64,000 bases of DNA from Bacteroidota bacterium (GTDB lineage Bacteria > Bacteroidota > Bacteroidia > Cytophagales > Cyclobacteriaceae), in contig JAEZGH010000209.1 of the NCBI GenBank assembly GCA_023417065.1, forward strand, positions 1 to 64,000, given 5' to 3'. This document shows positions 42,649-52,175 of this stretch, in pieces. The translations under genes and the position numbers were made by a program. Position 1 is the stretch's first letter. The number at the start of each line of letters is the position of its first letter. The notes below the pieces were generated by a model. The model ran no database searches. It was not told the origin of the DNA and saw only the letters and a list, made by a program, of their open reading frames with translations.

Positions 42649-43428
42649 ATGGAAAGAATAACAAGTAATGGACTTTCTCTATGGCAGTTCGAGCAGCTGG
42701 CTAAGTATCCCGAAGTCCGACATTTTGTGACTGACAGGAGGAGTGATGGCGACGAGACACCGTTCACGCTCAGTTACTCAAGTCATCCAGACCGGGCCTT
42801 TATCGATGCCAATCGTCTAAAACTTGCCGGGGCAATCGGGGTAGCCGCCAACCGATTGTTTTTTCCATCTCAGGTTCATGAAACGCGCATTGTGACCGTT
42901 ACCGTTGAGACCCAAAAAGAGGATTTGATGAAAACCGATGCACTAATTACGAATGAGAAAGGTATATGCATCGCGGTGATGTCGGCAGATTGTGTGCCCG
43001 TGCTGTTGTACGATAGGCTGACAAAGTCAGTAGCTGCAGTGCACGCTGGCTGGCGCGGAACTGTCGCAAGTATCGTTTCGAAAACTATTCAGGAAATGAT
43101 CACGCAATTCGGAACTAAGCCTGAGGATATCGTTGCGGCGATCGGTCCATCAATCTGCCAGGAGTCTTACGAGGTAGGAGCGGAAGTGCTTGAAGAGGTA
43201 CGGAGAGTTTTTGGTACGCCGGAAAAGCTCATTGTAAAAACGCTGCCTGGAAAAGGTAAGCTTGACCTCTGGCAGGCGAATAAAATCCAGCTCCTTAATG
43301 CGGGTGTTAGTGAACATAATATTGAGATAGGAGGGCTCTGCACTTCGAAAAACAATGATCATTTCTTTTCCGCACGCAAAGGAGATAAAGGGAGGTTTGC
43401 CGCGGGTATCGTGCTGTCTGACGTATAA
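42649..43428 (+). CDS. pgeF: YfiH/LACC1-like purine nucleoside phosphorylase
   Basis: 259 residues from ATG 42649. Family signatures: FPSQVHETRIVTV, ADCVPVLLYD with catalytic Cys, and AVHAGWRGTVASIVSKT with the metal-binding His; then IGPSICQESYEVG and HFFSARKGDKGRFAAGIVL. Such proteins phosphorolyse purine nucleosides and act in peptidoglycan clean-up in other bacteria. Cytosolic, monocistronic. Confidence 0.93.
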   Translation: MERITSNGLSLWQFEQLAKYPEVRHFVTDRRSDGDETPFTLSYSSHPDRAFIDANRLKLAGAIGVAANRLFFPSQVHETRIVTVTVETQKEDLMKTDALITNEKGICIAVMSADCVPVLLYDRLTKSVAAVHAGWRGTVASIVSKTIQEMITQFGTKPEDIVAAIGPSICQESYEVGAEVLEEVRRVFGTPEKLIVKTLPGKGKLDLWQANKIQLLNAGVSEHNIEIGGLCTSKNNDHFFSARKGDKGRFAAGIVLSDV

Positions 43429-43675
43429 GCTCTGACTCGCTACAATGCCGTTCCTTCCTCTTGTTTGGAATCTCTTTTGAGATAATGTCAGCATGTGTTG
43501 TTCCCCATGATGCTGACCCACCCGAACCATTGGGTTTTTCATCCGCGAAATACTATTTGTCGTCAGCTATATGGGCGTGTCGTAATTACCTAACATGTGG
43601 AATGATTTTTTTTTGCACCCTGCTTATCTGTCGGGCAAACAAGCCTGTTTCTTGCAAAACTTAAACTACAATAGT

Positions 43676-44236
43676 ATGACAACTACTCAGGAGAAGGGCG
43701 GAGCCACAAAAGCAACATGGACGCTGGACCCCGTCCACAGTGAGGTATCCTTCAAGGTGAAACACATGATGATTACCAACGTCACGGGAGTATTGACTGA
43801 TTATTCGGTTGAATTGGATACAAAAGACGACGAGTTTACCCGTGCTGAGGTAAAATTTGTCGGCAATCTGAAGTCGCTTTCCACCGGCAATGAGCAGCGC
43901 GATGAGCATTTGCGCTCCGGCGATTTCTTTGACGTAGAGAACAATCCGGAGGTGGTGTTTAAATCGACGAGCTACACCAGGTCGGGGGATGACATTAAGC
44001 TTGAGGGTGACCTTACGATCAAGGGGATGACACAACATATCAAACTTGACGTCGAGTTCGCTGGTGTTCAGAAGGATCCCTGGGGGAATACAAAGGCCGG
44101 CTTTACAGTTACGGGGAAACTCAACCGCAAGGATTTTGGACTTAACTGGAATGCCGCGCTCGAGACGGGAGGTGTTCTCGTAGGCGATGAAGTAAGGATC
44201 AACTGCGAAATTCAGTTGGTTAAACAAACCGGCTGA
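43676..44236 (+). CDS. YceI-family lipid-binding-like protein
   Basis: 186 residues from ATG 43676. YceI-type lipocalin barrel: TWTLDPVHSEVSFKVKHMMI, the FVGNLKSLSTGNEQRDEHLRSGDFFD loop and NAALETGGVLVGDEVRINCEIQL. No signal peptide, unlike the periplasmic members. Binds isoprenoid quinones or fatty acyl chains in relatives. Confidence 0.93.
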   Translation: MTTTQEKGGATKATWTLDPVHSEVSFKVKHMMITNVTGVLTDYSVELDTKDDEFTRAEVKFVGNLKSLSTGNEQRDEHLRSGDFFDVENNPEVVFKSTSYTRSGDDIKLEGDLTIKGMTQHIKLDVEFAGVQKDPWGNTKAGFTVTGKLNRKDFGLNWNAALETGGVLVGDEVRINCEIQLVKQTG

Positions 44237-44260
44237 TTGTTGTGAACAAGCTAGCGCGTG

Positions 44261-44294
44261 GAGGACACTACGTCGGCGGTGTCCTCGCTTTTTT
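44261..44294 (+). terminator. Terminator of the YceI gene
   Basis: GAGGACAC (44261-44268) pairs with GTGTCCTC (44279-44286), 10-nt loop, followed by GC and TTTTTT (44289-44294). Confidence 0.9.
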
Positions 44295-44339
44295 AAGCGC
44301 AAGATTGTTTTTTACTATTTTCGCATTCAATCATCACGA

Positions 44340-45389
44340 ATGGATCCATACTACGATTTGGAAGTTACCGACATCCGGCAAGAAACACGCGACACAAAAT
44401 CATTTGTTCTGAAACCTGTCGGGGGCCACGAAATCAAATACAAACCAGGGCAATTTCTGACTTTGATTTTTCCCGGGCATAATGAATCTCATAGGAGGTC
44501 TTACTCTATCTCGTCAAGCGCGTTCCTGGACGAACCGTTAACAATCACAGTTAAACGCATCGATAACGGCGCGTTTTCACGCTACCTCTTCGATCAATGT
44601 CATCCCGGTTCGATCCTTAAAACCATTGGGGCTTCTGGCCTTTTCACTTTGCCGGAGGATGTAGAAAGCTACGATTCGCTTCTTTTCTTTGCTGCCGGTA
44701 GTGGGATTACTCCTATCATTGCGCTCATAAAGTCGGCATTGATTCAGCATTCGCAACCAATGGTGCACCTGGTGTACAGCAACGGCGCTCCCGTTAGCAC
44801 CATTTTCCTTGGAGAACTTCAGCAACTTGAAAAAGACTATCCTGACCGCTTTCGGGTGACCTATTTTTTTAGCAATGCCCAGAATCTGCTCCGTGCACGA
44901 CTGAACAAAGTATTGGTCGCGGAGATTGTCGCCGCTGAACGAATGGCCTATGGCCGCAACACCCTTTGCTTTATGTGCGGCCCACATGCATACATGCAGA
45001 TGATTTCGATAACGCTGCTCACGGAGGGTATACCTGCAGCCAACATTCGAAAGGAAATTTTCGATACGATTAAACCTGTGATAAGGGAACGTCCGCCAGA
45101 TGTCGACCCGCACGTGGTTACTATTCATTTCAGGAATGAGGTGCTTCGTTATGAAGTAGCGTATCCCGATACAATTCTGAGTGCCGCCAAGAGCAGGAAC
45201 ATCTTCCTTCCCTACAGTTGTGAGGCCGGCAAGTGCGGAACCTGTGCAGCGACTTGCGTCAAGGGAAGTGTATGGATGTCGTATAACGAAGTATTGTCGG
45301 ACCAGGAACAGGCGCGTGGAAGGGTGCTTACATGCACCGGGTATGCTGTTGGCGGCGACGTTGTACTTGAGATAACTCAGGACATCTGA
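44340..45389 (+). CDS. Flavin reductase with 2Fe-2S domain (PaaE/Fpr-type)
   Basis: 349 residues. N-terminal FAD barrel (RRSYSISSSAF, RxxS(Y/N)S), nucleotide-binding domain (LLFFAAGSGITPIIALIKSAL), and a C-terminal plant-type ferredoxin domain (YSCEAGKCGTCAATCVKGSVW and LTCTGYAVG, four cysteines). This order resembles phenylacetate epoxidase or ring-hydroxylating oxygenase reductases. The electron acceptor is unknown. Cytosolic; likely its own promoter after the YceI terminator. Confidence 0.92.
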   Translation: MDPYYDLEVTDIRQETRDTKSFVLKPVGGHEIKYKPGQFLTLIFPGHNESHRRSYSISSSAFLDEPLTITVKRIDNGAFSRYLFDQCHPGSILKTIGASGLFTLPEDVESYDSLLFFAAGSGITPIIALIKSALIQHSQPMVHLVYSNGAPVSTIFLGELQQLEKDYPDRFRVTYFFSNAQNLLRARLNKVLVAEIVAAERMAYGRNTLCFMCGPHAYMQMISITLLTEGIPAANIRKEIFDTIKPVIRERPPDVDPHVVTIHFRNEVLRYEVAYPDTILSAAKSRNIFLPYSCEAGKCGTCAATCVKGSVWMSYNEVLSDQEQARGRVLTCTGYAVGGDVVLEITQDI

Positions 45390-45451
45390 ACTACTTGACT
45401 GGTACCCGATCGGTGGTATCGTTTTTTTTGATGCACCCGGAAAATACTATT

Positions 45452-45952
45452 ATGTATCAGACCACCAGACATAGCAGGTATCCACGCAAGGATGCCAGTC
45501 ATACTATTCCCCACTGGATGGGATATCCACGCACTGAGTACGGCCGGTATGATCCATTTCATGAAGAGTCGTTGCAGGGAAATCAAGCGGACTATCATGC
45601 ATTAGAGGGGGCAGGACGCCAGGGTTGGGATTATGACCAGAACAGAGCATATGCCTATATTCATGGAAATCGTCGCGGTAGCGACGGGGACAGGCGTGAT
45701 CATCGGGGCAAAGGTCCGCGAAACTATCGTCGAAGTGATGAACGAATCCTTGATGATATCATAGAGCGGATAGTATCACGCCGGATCGACGCTTCAGATG
45801 TTGATATACGAATAGATAAAGGGGAAGTGGTACTTACAGGTCGGATAGACGATAAGAGGTCAAGGAGGGCTCTGGAAGACCTTGTAGACGAGGTTCCCGG
45901 AGTTTGTCAGGTGGAGAACAGAATCCGTTTAGGGAGACCAGGGGCGATATAA
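45452..45952 (+). CDS. BON-domain protein with charged N-terminus
   Basis: 166 residues from ATG 45452 (MHPENT start at 45431 possible). N-terminal half is polar, with many Arg/Tyr/Gly (HSRYPRKDASHTIPHWMGYPRTEYGRYD), then a BON domain ERIVSRRIDASDVDIRIDKGEVVLTGRIDDKRSRRALEDLVDEVPGVCQVENRIRL. BON is a phospholipid- or matrix-binding fold found in envelope and stress proteins. No signal peptide seen. Confidence 0.88.
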   Translation: MYQTTRHSRYPRKDASHTIPHWMGYPRTEYGRYDPFHEESLQGNQADYHALEGAGRQGWDYDQNRAYAYIHGNRRGSDGDRRDHRGKGPRNYRRSDERILDDIIERIVSRRIDASDVDIRIDKGEVVLTGRIDDKRSRRALEDLVDEVPGVCQVENRIRLGRPGAI

Positions 45953-45954
45953 AC

Positions 45955-45984
45955 AAAAAAGCCTGATGTTACTCAGGCTTTTTT
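45955..45984. terminator. Bidirectional terminator between BON and SWIB genes
   Basis: AAAAAAGCCTGA (45955-45966) and TCAGGCTTTTTT (45973-45984), 12-bp perfect stem, T-run on both strands, serving the convergent genes. Confidence 0.93.
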
Positions 45985-46002
45985 AATGATTCGTAGTCAG
46001 TA

Positions 46003-46488
46003 CTACTTCACATTCTTGTTCACAACTTTAGCCAGTTCGAACATAGAGATTTGGTCTTTACCACCGAATACAGGCTTCAGTTTGCCGTCGGCGTTGATCA
46101 TTCTCTTGTTCTTGCTGTCCTGAAGGCCATTTTTCTTGATGTATGTCCAGATTTTTTTGATGATCTCTGTACGGGGAAGAGGTTTTGAACCTACAACCTC
46201 ACCAAGAATAGCACTTGGAGTTAACGGCGCCATGAACGCCGCGTTAGGTTTTCGAGCGGACTTTTTTTTTGCGGATTTCTTACCGGCTTTCTTGCCAGCT
46301 TTCTTCGCTGACTTCTTCGCTGACTTCTTAGCAGACTTCTTAGCTGCTTTCTTCGCCGCTTTCTTCGCCGCTTTCTTAGGGGCTTTCTTAGCTACCTTCT
46401 TAGTAACTTTCTTTGCAGTTTTCTTAGCGGCTTTCTTTGCCGGTCTTTTTGCTGCTTTCTTAGCAGATTTTTTCGCTGTTTTTGCCAT
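46003..46488 (-). CDS. Histone H1-like tail fused to SWIB domain
   Basis: 161 residues. The first 80 are nearly pure Lys/Ala repeats (KKAAKK-type units) like a histone H1 tail. The second half is a SWIB/MDM2 domain: AAFMAPLTPSAILGEVVGSKPLPRTEIIKKIWTYIKKNGLQDSKNKRMINADGKLKPVFG. Similar proteins occur in Chlamydia and Bacteroidota and are thought to bind DNA. The coding repeats are direct DNA repeats (46250-46490), with strong base skew. Confidence 0.93.
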   Translation of the reverse strand: MAKTAKKSAKKAAKRPAKKAAKKTAKKVTKKVAKKAPKKAAKKAAKKAAKKSAKKSAKKSAKKAGKKAGKKSAKKKSARKPNAAFMAPLTPSAILGEVVGSKPLPRTEIIKKIWTYIKKNGLQDSKNKRMINADGKLKPVFGGKDQISMFELAKVVNKNVK

Positions 46489-47263
46489 AGCGTTTTTTTG
46501 TTAAGTGTTAATAGATAAACTAATTGTAGCGTAAAGATATAATCAGGGGCTACTTCAGTGCAAATATATTTTTATCCGGAACTATATCGCGCTGACTTTT
46601 CCTTCTGATCAGTCTTTCACTCACCGAAAATACAGGTGTAGTTTGAATTATCCTAATCCTCATCCTCTCTGTTTGGAAAAATTATATACCCGACAGACTT
46701 TTTCATAGGGAAAACTTATCGTTTGAGCTTATAAACTTTGGCAATTCTTACTCGGTATTCCAATGTCTTTGGAACGACGTTACTACTGAAATGGATACAA
46801 GCTCATTGAGAAAGCTGATAACCGATGACAAGAAAATGACTGACTAGTCCTCTGTTATGATAACGCCTGACCTGACCAAACATTTGTTCATATCGTTTCG
46901 TTAAATCTGAATTTTCATTCGGCTAAAGGCGGTTTTTGCGTGCGTTTTCCCTATGAAAGCGCATATTTTTCATTTCTTGCCCAATACTCTTTGGCTAATC
47001 TTTTCAATGGAGATGGAGATATGTTTCGTGTTCTTTCATTGCCCCGGCGACAGGCGCGAGGACAGCGGAAGATGCTTATGATGATAAGGAATGATAAGAT
47101 GATGTCGATAGGCGAGCAGGGTGAATGTTCGATTCGGATGAAAATCTTACTTGCTTTTTTGTCGCGGTCACCGTTAGGTAAACCAATCCATCTATCTTGA
47201 AAAAAAATCATCTGGTTTCGTAACTTAGGAGTGTTTCAGGGAAAAAAAATACCCGCATTCAAC
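46489..47263. other. Gene-poor region (775 bp)
   Basis: Holds the promoter of the SWIB gene and no recognisable CDS. Frames at 46940-47200 (+) and 46951-47211 (-) overlap and look random. Nothing else could be supported. Confidence 0.45.
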
Positions 47264-47488
47264 ATGAAATATCAAAAACTCCGGACGTTTAACGATGTGA
47301 TCCATGCTTCTATCGCCAGGGATGTGCTGGAGAACCATGGTATTCCGTGCTTCCTTACGAACGAAAACGTAACGACGCTCCTTCCCAGTCTTAACTTCAT
47401 CCATGGAGGTGGGATTCATCTGATGGTGGGGGAAGAGCATATGGAAAGGGCAGAGGAACTGCTGGAGAAAGGCGCGGATGGACATTGA
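47264..47488 (+). CDS. DUF2007-family protein
   Basis: 74 residues from ATG 47264. DUF2007 layout: MKYQKLRTFNDVIHASIARDVLENHGIPCFLTNENVTTL then GGGIHLMVGEEHMERAEELLEKG, a beta-alpha-beta fold with possible signal-transduction role. Cytosolic. Confidence 0.85.
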   Translation: MKYQKLRTFNDVIHASIARDVLENHGIPCFLTNENVTTLLPSLNFIHGGGIHLMVGEEHMERAEELLEKGADGH

Positions 47489-48212
47489 TCGCTCTGTTAG
47501 GTAATGACTCTACCTGAAATACCATGGCTTCATAGACGTTCCTGGAGAGGGATGTCAGACCTTGTTCAAAATTGTTCCCGCCATATCCGACTCTCGCCGT
47601 AGTCCTGTTTTGCAAACATGTACACCAATGGACAGACACCGGGCATAACCTCATTCCATGGGCCTTGTCATTTACAAACTCCAACGTGTCATGGATAAAA
47701 ACGCTTTACCATGAAACCCGAAGCACGTAGGAAGCACGAGAGTCGGGATGCTGCCAAGGTTCACCGTGAGCGCATGGTTTCATGGATCACCTGGTTCTCT
47801 CTTGGGTGTGATGCAAATGCTGGAGTACTCGAATCGGAAGTTATTGAAGTAGACGGCAGATGGTTGACTCACAAACGGCCATGTATGCTTTTGGTCAAAA
47901 ATGAAAAATGCACTGTTAAAGATCATAGTCCCGCATAGGATCGTGATCGAGGTGATTTTGCTGTCTGTCCGGCACTCCTCCTTAGCGCTTTGCTATGAAA
48001 GACGAATGAACATTTTTGGAAGTTAAACAACAACGTTTGAGATAATAAGCGAGTAGCCTTGACGTTGAGAAACCTGCTCGTTCACTTGATCATGCCCTGG
48101 TAATCCAGTTTTGCCCCTTAGTTAATTCGTTCTTATTCAGGTAAGAACATCATTTTCAATATCAAATAATTGTCCATTACCATAACCATTTTTGTATCGT
48201 AAATACGTGGTC
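47489..48212. other. Gene-poor region (724 bp)
   Basis: Only a 75-codon plus-strand frame at 47711-47938 is present, with no recognisable features. The stretch presumably holds the promoter of the response regulator. Confidence 0.4.
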
Positions 48213-48647
48213 ATGCGAAAGTGGATCTTGCTTGTAGATGATGATCTGGATATACATTTCCTTTACCGGAAGGTTTTCGAACGGATGGGAATGGCCGATT
48301 CCATAAAGCTTTTCGAAAACGGTGCTGAGGTTCTTGACTTCCTGAGGTCTTCAGCCGGTGAGGTGAAACTAATATTTTCTGATGTAAACATGCCAGTCAT
48401 GGACGGCCTTCAGCTTCGCAAGGCTATCAACAATGACGATATCCATGATCTGAAGAGTATTCCATTCGTATTTCTGTCGACAAGCGCCCGCGACGAGGAA
48501 GTCAGAGCGGCGTACGATCTAATGGTTCAGGGCTTTTTTGAAAAAGGTCTGACGCTTGCGGACATTGAAAACTCCTTCCGTTCCGTTCTCGAGTACTGGG
48601 GAACATGTACCTGGCCTGCCCCGTCAATTCCCTGCCTAAAGTCTTAA
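48213..48647 (+). CDS. Single-domain CheY-like response regulator
   Basis: 144 residues from ATG 48213: receiver only. Acidic pair D9/D10 area (WILLVDDDLDIHFLYRK), phospho-acceptor D in FSDVNMPVMDG, then STSARDEEVR and a Lys in EKGL. No output domain, so it acts by protein contact, as in phosphorelay or hybrid signalling. Partner unknown; no kinase next to it. Confidence 0.92.
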   Translation: MRKWILLVDDDLDIHFLYRKVFERMGMADSIKLFENGAEVLDFLRSSAGEVKLIFSDVNMPVMDGLQLRKAINNDDIHDLKSIPFVFLSTSARDEEVRAAYDLMVQGFFEKGLTLADIENSFRSVLEYWGTCTWPAPSIPCLKS

Positions 48648-48750
48648 GGGGTAATCATCCTGTTCTTTCCTTGATGAATTTCATAACGGGTGGCGACGTC
48701 AAGGCACCCAACTTTACCGCGGGCATCGCCTTTGATCACTCCCAACCTGT

Positions 48751-49323
48751 ATGGTGGATTTGTTTGGTGATTTGCCTGTTGTGCCGGGTTTCGAATACCT
48801 TCCGGATTTTCTGTCGGATGCAGAAGAAACTGATCTTCTCGCTCTTTTGTTGAAGCTGCCCCTGCACCCATTTCAGTTTCATGGGTATGAGGCCAGGCGG
48901 AAGGTGGAAAGCTTTGGCTACGACTATAGCTTTGACGACAACAGCCTTCGGCCCGGTAAGCCGATTCCCGAAAGCTTCATGCCTTTGATCCGGCGCGTCG
49001 CCACGACGTTAGGCATCGATGTGTCGGAGATTCGCGAGCTGCTGGTTACGGAGTACCCGGAGGGCGCTCAGATAAACTGGCATCGCGATGCGTTTCCATT
49101 TGAGATAATCGCCGGCGTTTCTCTTCTCTCAGATTGTACTTTCCGGTTTCGGCCATTTGAAAAGGCAAAGCAAGGACGAAAGAGTATCCGTTCACAAATC
49201 GTTGGCCGGAGATCGTTATACGTTATGCGCGATGAGGCGCGGACTCAATGGCAGCACAGCATTTTGCCCGTAAGTTCCAGGAGGTATTCCATCACCTTGC
49301 GAACGTTACGCGTTGCCGGCTAG
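48751..49323 (+). CDS. AlkB-like 2-oxoglutarate/Fe(II) dioxygenase
   Basis: 190 residues. HxD...H iron site: H111 and D113 in INWHRDAFPFE, H169 in TQWQHSILPVSSRRYSITLRT, with the 2-OG-binding arginines R177/R178 and R184. Fe(II)-dependent removal of N-alkyl damage or other hydroxylation is expected. Cytosolic. Confidence 0.9.
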   Translation: MVDLFGDLPVVPGFEYLPDFLSDAEETDLLALLLKLPLHPFQFHGYEARRKVESFGYDYSFDDNSLRPGKPIPESFMPLIRRVATTLGIDVSEIRELLVTEYPEGAQINWHRDAFPFEIIAGVSLLSDCTFRFRPFEKAKQGRKSIRSQIVGRRSLYVMRDEARTQWQHSILPVSSRRYSITLRTLRVAG

Positions 49324-50123
49324 CCCCGACTGACAACGTCGCGAAGAATATTCAGTACACCGTAGTCGTCGTTTGAGCCAGTGATAAATCTGGCTACTTT
49401 TTTCACTTCGGGATGTGCACCCGCCATGGCATAACTGAATGCTGACTCCTCCAGCATTTCAATATCGTTCAGGAAATCACCGAACGCCATCGTTTGATCA
49501 CGGGAAATCCCCAGGAGGTTTTGTACGTGACGGAGTGCTCGTCCTTTGTTGGCAAGCGGATCTGACAGGTCAAGCCATATTTTGCCAGATACCTTTACCT
49601 GAAGGATGCCCTGCTTTTTGCGGAAGTGCTGGTAGGAGTTCTGCTCGGCGCCCTTCAGATCACAGAGGGCAATCTTCAGAAAATCGTCATCGTCTACGGT
49701 AAGTATGTCGTCCACTACTTTTATGCGGTCGTAGTATAAAGACATCTTTTCAAAGAATTCCGGCGACTGATTGTCGATATATGCCTGTCGTTTTCCGCAC
49801 AGGATAGGGTACACGTCGGAAAATTCTCTCGCCTCTATCAGCTGCTGGCGGGCGAGATCCTTGTCCATGGCCTGCACCAGAAGTTCTTCGCCTTTATAGG
49901 ACACGAAACTTCCGTTTTCTGCGATAAACAGAATTTCCTGTTCAAGGCCGGGGAACATTTTTACGATGTTATAGTATTGTCTGCCACTTGCTGCGGCGAA
50001 GAGTATGTCTTTGATTTTCAGGTTTTCAAAAAGGGAGTAAAACTCCTCCGGGAGTTCGTGTTTAGACGTGAGCAATGTCCCATCCATATCCGCGACGACC
50101 AATCTTACCGATGCGAAGTCCAT
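49320..50123 (-). CDS. Cof-type HAD hydrolase
   Basis: 267 residues from ATG 50123 (longer frame to 50156). DxDGT motif in VVADMDGTLLTS, the FAAASGRQYYNI cap boundary, and a final GDFLNDIEMLEESAFSYAMAGAHPEVK. Belongs to HAD subfamily IIB, sugar-phosphate or phosphoglycolate-type phosphatases. Stop overlaps the 3' end of AlkB-like gene, convergent. Confidence 0.92.
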   Translation of the reverse strand: MDFASVRLVVADMDGTLLTSKHELPEEFYSLFENLKIKDILFAAASGRQYYNIVKMFPGLEQEILFIAENGSFVSYKGEELLVQAMDKDLARQQLIEAREFSDVYPILCGKRQAYIDNQSPEFFEKMSLYYDRIKVVDDILTVDDDDFLKIALCDLKGAEQNSYQHFRKKQGILQVKVSGKIWLDLSDPLANKGRALRHVQNLLGISRDQTMAFGDFLNDIEMLEESAFSYAMAGAHPEVKKVARFITGSNDDYGVLNILRDVVSRG

Positions 50124-50266
50124 TTCTTGAGTTTGATGTTCAATAAAAGACCGCAAGGTAAAACTAATGCCTGGAATGCGTGTGGGGATTTTTTTAATTA
50201 TGTTAAGAGTGATCCTGATGCCGGTACAATACCGAAAAGCATATACATTAACTATATTGTGAGGGC

Positions 50267-50731
50267 ATGTCTGATGTTACGAAACAGGTTGTACTTACGA
50301 TAGTTTCCGGGATGCTGGTATGCTGCGGTATATCGCAACGGGAAGGCCATTCTGAAATGATATTAAACCCGGAATCCTCATGCGGCTATTCCGATAAGGA
50401 CTCGATTGACGGTTCGAAAGTATTATCGGTCGTTGAAAAAATGCCGGAGTATCGTGGAGGGATGAGCCACTTCCATGAATCGATAGGTTGCGCCATCAAG
50501 CTCCCTGCCGACCCAGCACAAAGACAGTCAGTTATCGTTTATTTTGTTGTGGACACAACTGGAAGGGTTCGAAATGCGTGTATTGGTAAGAAAAATTCGT
50601 CGGATTCTCTGACCTTTTTTGAGAAGCAGACACTCAAGGCAATAAGACACCACCAGGATTGGATACCGGGAGTCAACGAAGGGAAAAAGGTTCCTGTAAA
50701 ATTGAGTCTCCAAATAACTGCTCCGCGCTAA
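50267..50731 (+). CDS. TonB-C-terminal-like hypothetical protein
   Basis: 154 residues. Weak signal (VVLTIVSGMLVCCGIS) that could be a lipoprotein type (Cys after short hydrophobic run). The domain VIVYFVVDTTGRVRNACIGKKNSSDSLTFFEKQTLKAIRHHQDWIPGVNEGKKVPVKLSLQI resembles the beta-alpha-beta TonB C-terminal fold. Stand-alone, without transmembrane anchor. Confidence 0.7.
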   Translation: MSDVTKQVVLTIVSGMLVCCGISQREGHSEMILNPESSCGYSDKDSIDGSKVLSVVEKMPEYRGGMSHFHESIGCAIKLPADPAQRQSVIVYFVVDTTGRVRNACIGKKNSSDSLTFFEKQTLKAIRHHQDWIPGVNEGKKVPVKLSLQITAPR

Positions 50732-50794
50732 CTATTTTCTACACACTTGTCTTCCTTTTGAAATACTTGTCATGCAACGCTTCCGACCCTCACG

Positions 50795-51142
50795 ATGAAT
50801 AGAAGAATAACTGTTTTTGTGGGCATATTAACAACTTTGACCTTCGGGTGGGTTGCTTATCTTTGGGCAACTGATGAGCTGAAATTTCTAGGGCGCGAAA
50901 CGGTGATAGTCACGGGCACGGTTGTGGACATCAGATTGGAGCCTTTCAAAAAAGGATACATCCAGGCATGTACTTATGAATTTATGATCAATGGTGAAAA
51001 GTTTACGGGGCAATACAATGGTACATACCTCACAGGGAAACAAAAAATTGGTGACCGGGTGAGGGCGAAGGTGGCAAAACATGAACCTTCAATATCCAAA
51101 AGACTGGCGACGGTGCGGACTTCTGTTTCCGAAACCGAGTAG
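50795..51142 (+). CDS. Hypothetical membrane-anchored protein
   Basis: 115 residues with an N-terminal helix (RITVFVGILTTLTFGWVAYLWA) and a beta-rich outside domain (VIVTGTVVDIRLEPFKKGYIQACTYEFMINGEKFTGQYNGTYLTGKQKIGDRVRAKVAKHEPSIS) of a DUF3592-like type. No family confirmed. Confidence 0.6.
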   Translation: MNRRITVFVGILTTLTFGWVAYLWATDELKFLGRETVIVTGTVVDIRLEPFKKGYIQACTYEFMINGEKFTGQYNGTYLTGKQKIGDRVRAKVAKHEPSISKRLATVRTSVSETE

Positions 51143-51162
51143 TCAGTGCGTTTCAGCATTTA

Positions 51163-52161
51163 ATGCATGACCAACTTATCTCAAAACATATAATCTTGAA
51201 GAAAAACCTTATTCTCATCGCATTACTGGCTGCACTCACGCAATGCAAGACTCCGGCTCCGACCGGGATTGATCTGGATTCCAACCCTTCAACGCTCGAA
51301 GTTTTTGCGGAAGGCATTGTGTCAACCCATCTGTATGAACGCGATTTGGCTATTTCACCCGACGGAAATGAAGTGATATTTACAGTGGGTGACTACAAAC
51401 AATCCAGGAGGTGTTTGGTGCGATTGGTCAGACGCGGCGGGAAGTGGGGTGAGAAAGAAATCTTAAAATTCTCGGGCAAGTATCAAGACATTGAACCTGC
51501 GTTCTCTGTGGATGGCAACAGGTTGTTCTTTGCTTCCAATCGACCCGTCGACAACGATTCAACCCGGACAGACTATAACATTTGGGTTGCCGACAAAACG
51601 GGGGAGACATGGAGTGACCCGCAGCCACTGATTGTGGTCATCAACTCCAATCAGGATGAATTCTATCCATCGGTGGCAAGAAACGGGAACCTTTATTTCA
51701 CAGCCACCCGGGAATCAGGTATCGGAAGTGAGGACATCTTCGTCAGCCGATGCGTTGATGGCGCGTACGCGGAACCCGAACCACTGGACTCAGCAATCAA
51801 TACCCGAACCTATGAATTCAATGCTTACGTCTCCCCAGACGAAGACTTGATAATCTTTAGCTCCTTCGGCAGGAAAGATGACCTTGGTGGCGGAGATTTG
51901 TACATCAGCAAAAAAGATGAGTCCGGGCAATGGCAACCCGCGGTGAATATGGGGCCAAAGATTAATTCGAAGCACCTGGATTTCTGTCCTGTGATTGACT
52001 GGCCACGGAAAAATTTCTACTTCACTAGCCAACGGTTCGAGCCCTCGACTGGCGAAATGCGAACCTTCAACGACCTGGATCAATACGCAAATGGAGTCGT
52101 CAACGGGATGGGTAACATTTACAGGGTCGGCATAAGTGAAATCGGGGTGGAGTCAGACTGA
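51163..52161 (+). CDS. WD40-like beta-propeller (PD40) lipoprotein
   Basis: 332 residues. The N-terminus has a lipobox-like region (LILIALLAALTQCKTP), Cys about 28. Repeated PD40 blades: EPAFSVDGNRLFFASNRPVDN, DEFYPSVARNGNLYFTATRESGIGSEDIFVSR, YEFNAYVSPDEDLIIFSSFGRKDDLGGGDLYIS. TolB-type propeller, outer-membrane anchored, function unknown. Sits with two other small envelope genes. Confidence 0.9.
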   Translation: MHDQLISKHIILKKNLILIALLAALTQCKTPAPTGIDLDSNPSTLEVFAEGIVSTHLYERDLAISPDGNEVIFTVGDYKQSRRCLVRLVRRGGKWGEKEILKFSGKYQDIEPAFSVDGNRLFFASNRPVDNDSTRTDYNIWVADKTGETWSDPQPLIVVINSNQDEFYPSVARNGNLYFTATRESGIGSEDIFVSRCVDGAYAEPEPLDSAINTRTYEFNAYVSPDEDLIIFSSFGRKDDLGGGDLYISKKDESGQWQPAVNMGPKINSKHLDFCPVIDWPRKNFYFTSQRFEPSTGEMRTFNDLDQYANGVVNGMGNIYRVGISEIGVESD

Positions 52162-52175
52162 AGTCGTTCCGATCC

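Noticed and set aside
46940..47200. 86-codon plus-strand frame and the overlapping minus-strand frame at 46951-47211
   Set aside because: Both frames share the same DNA, lack any domain or signal, and are mirror-image in length; most likely random.
47711..47938. 75-codon plus-strand frame
   Set aside because: No family, no upstream signal, and composition not clearly coding.
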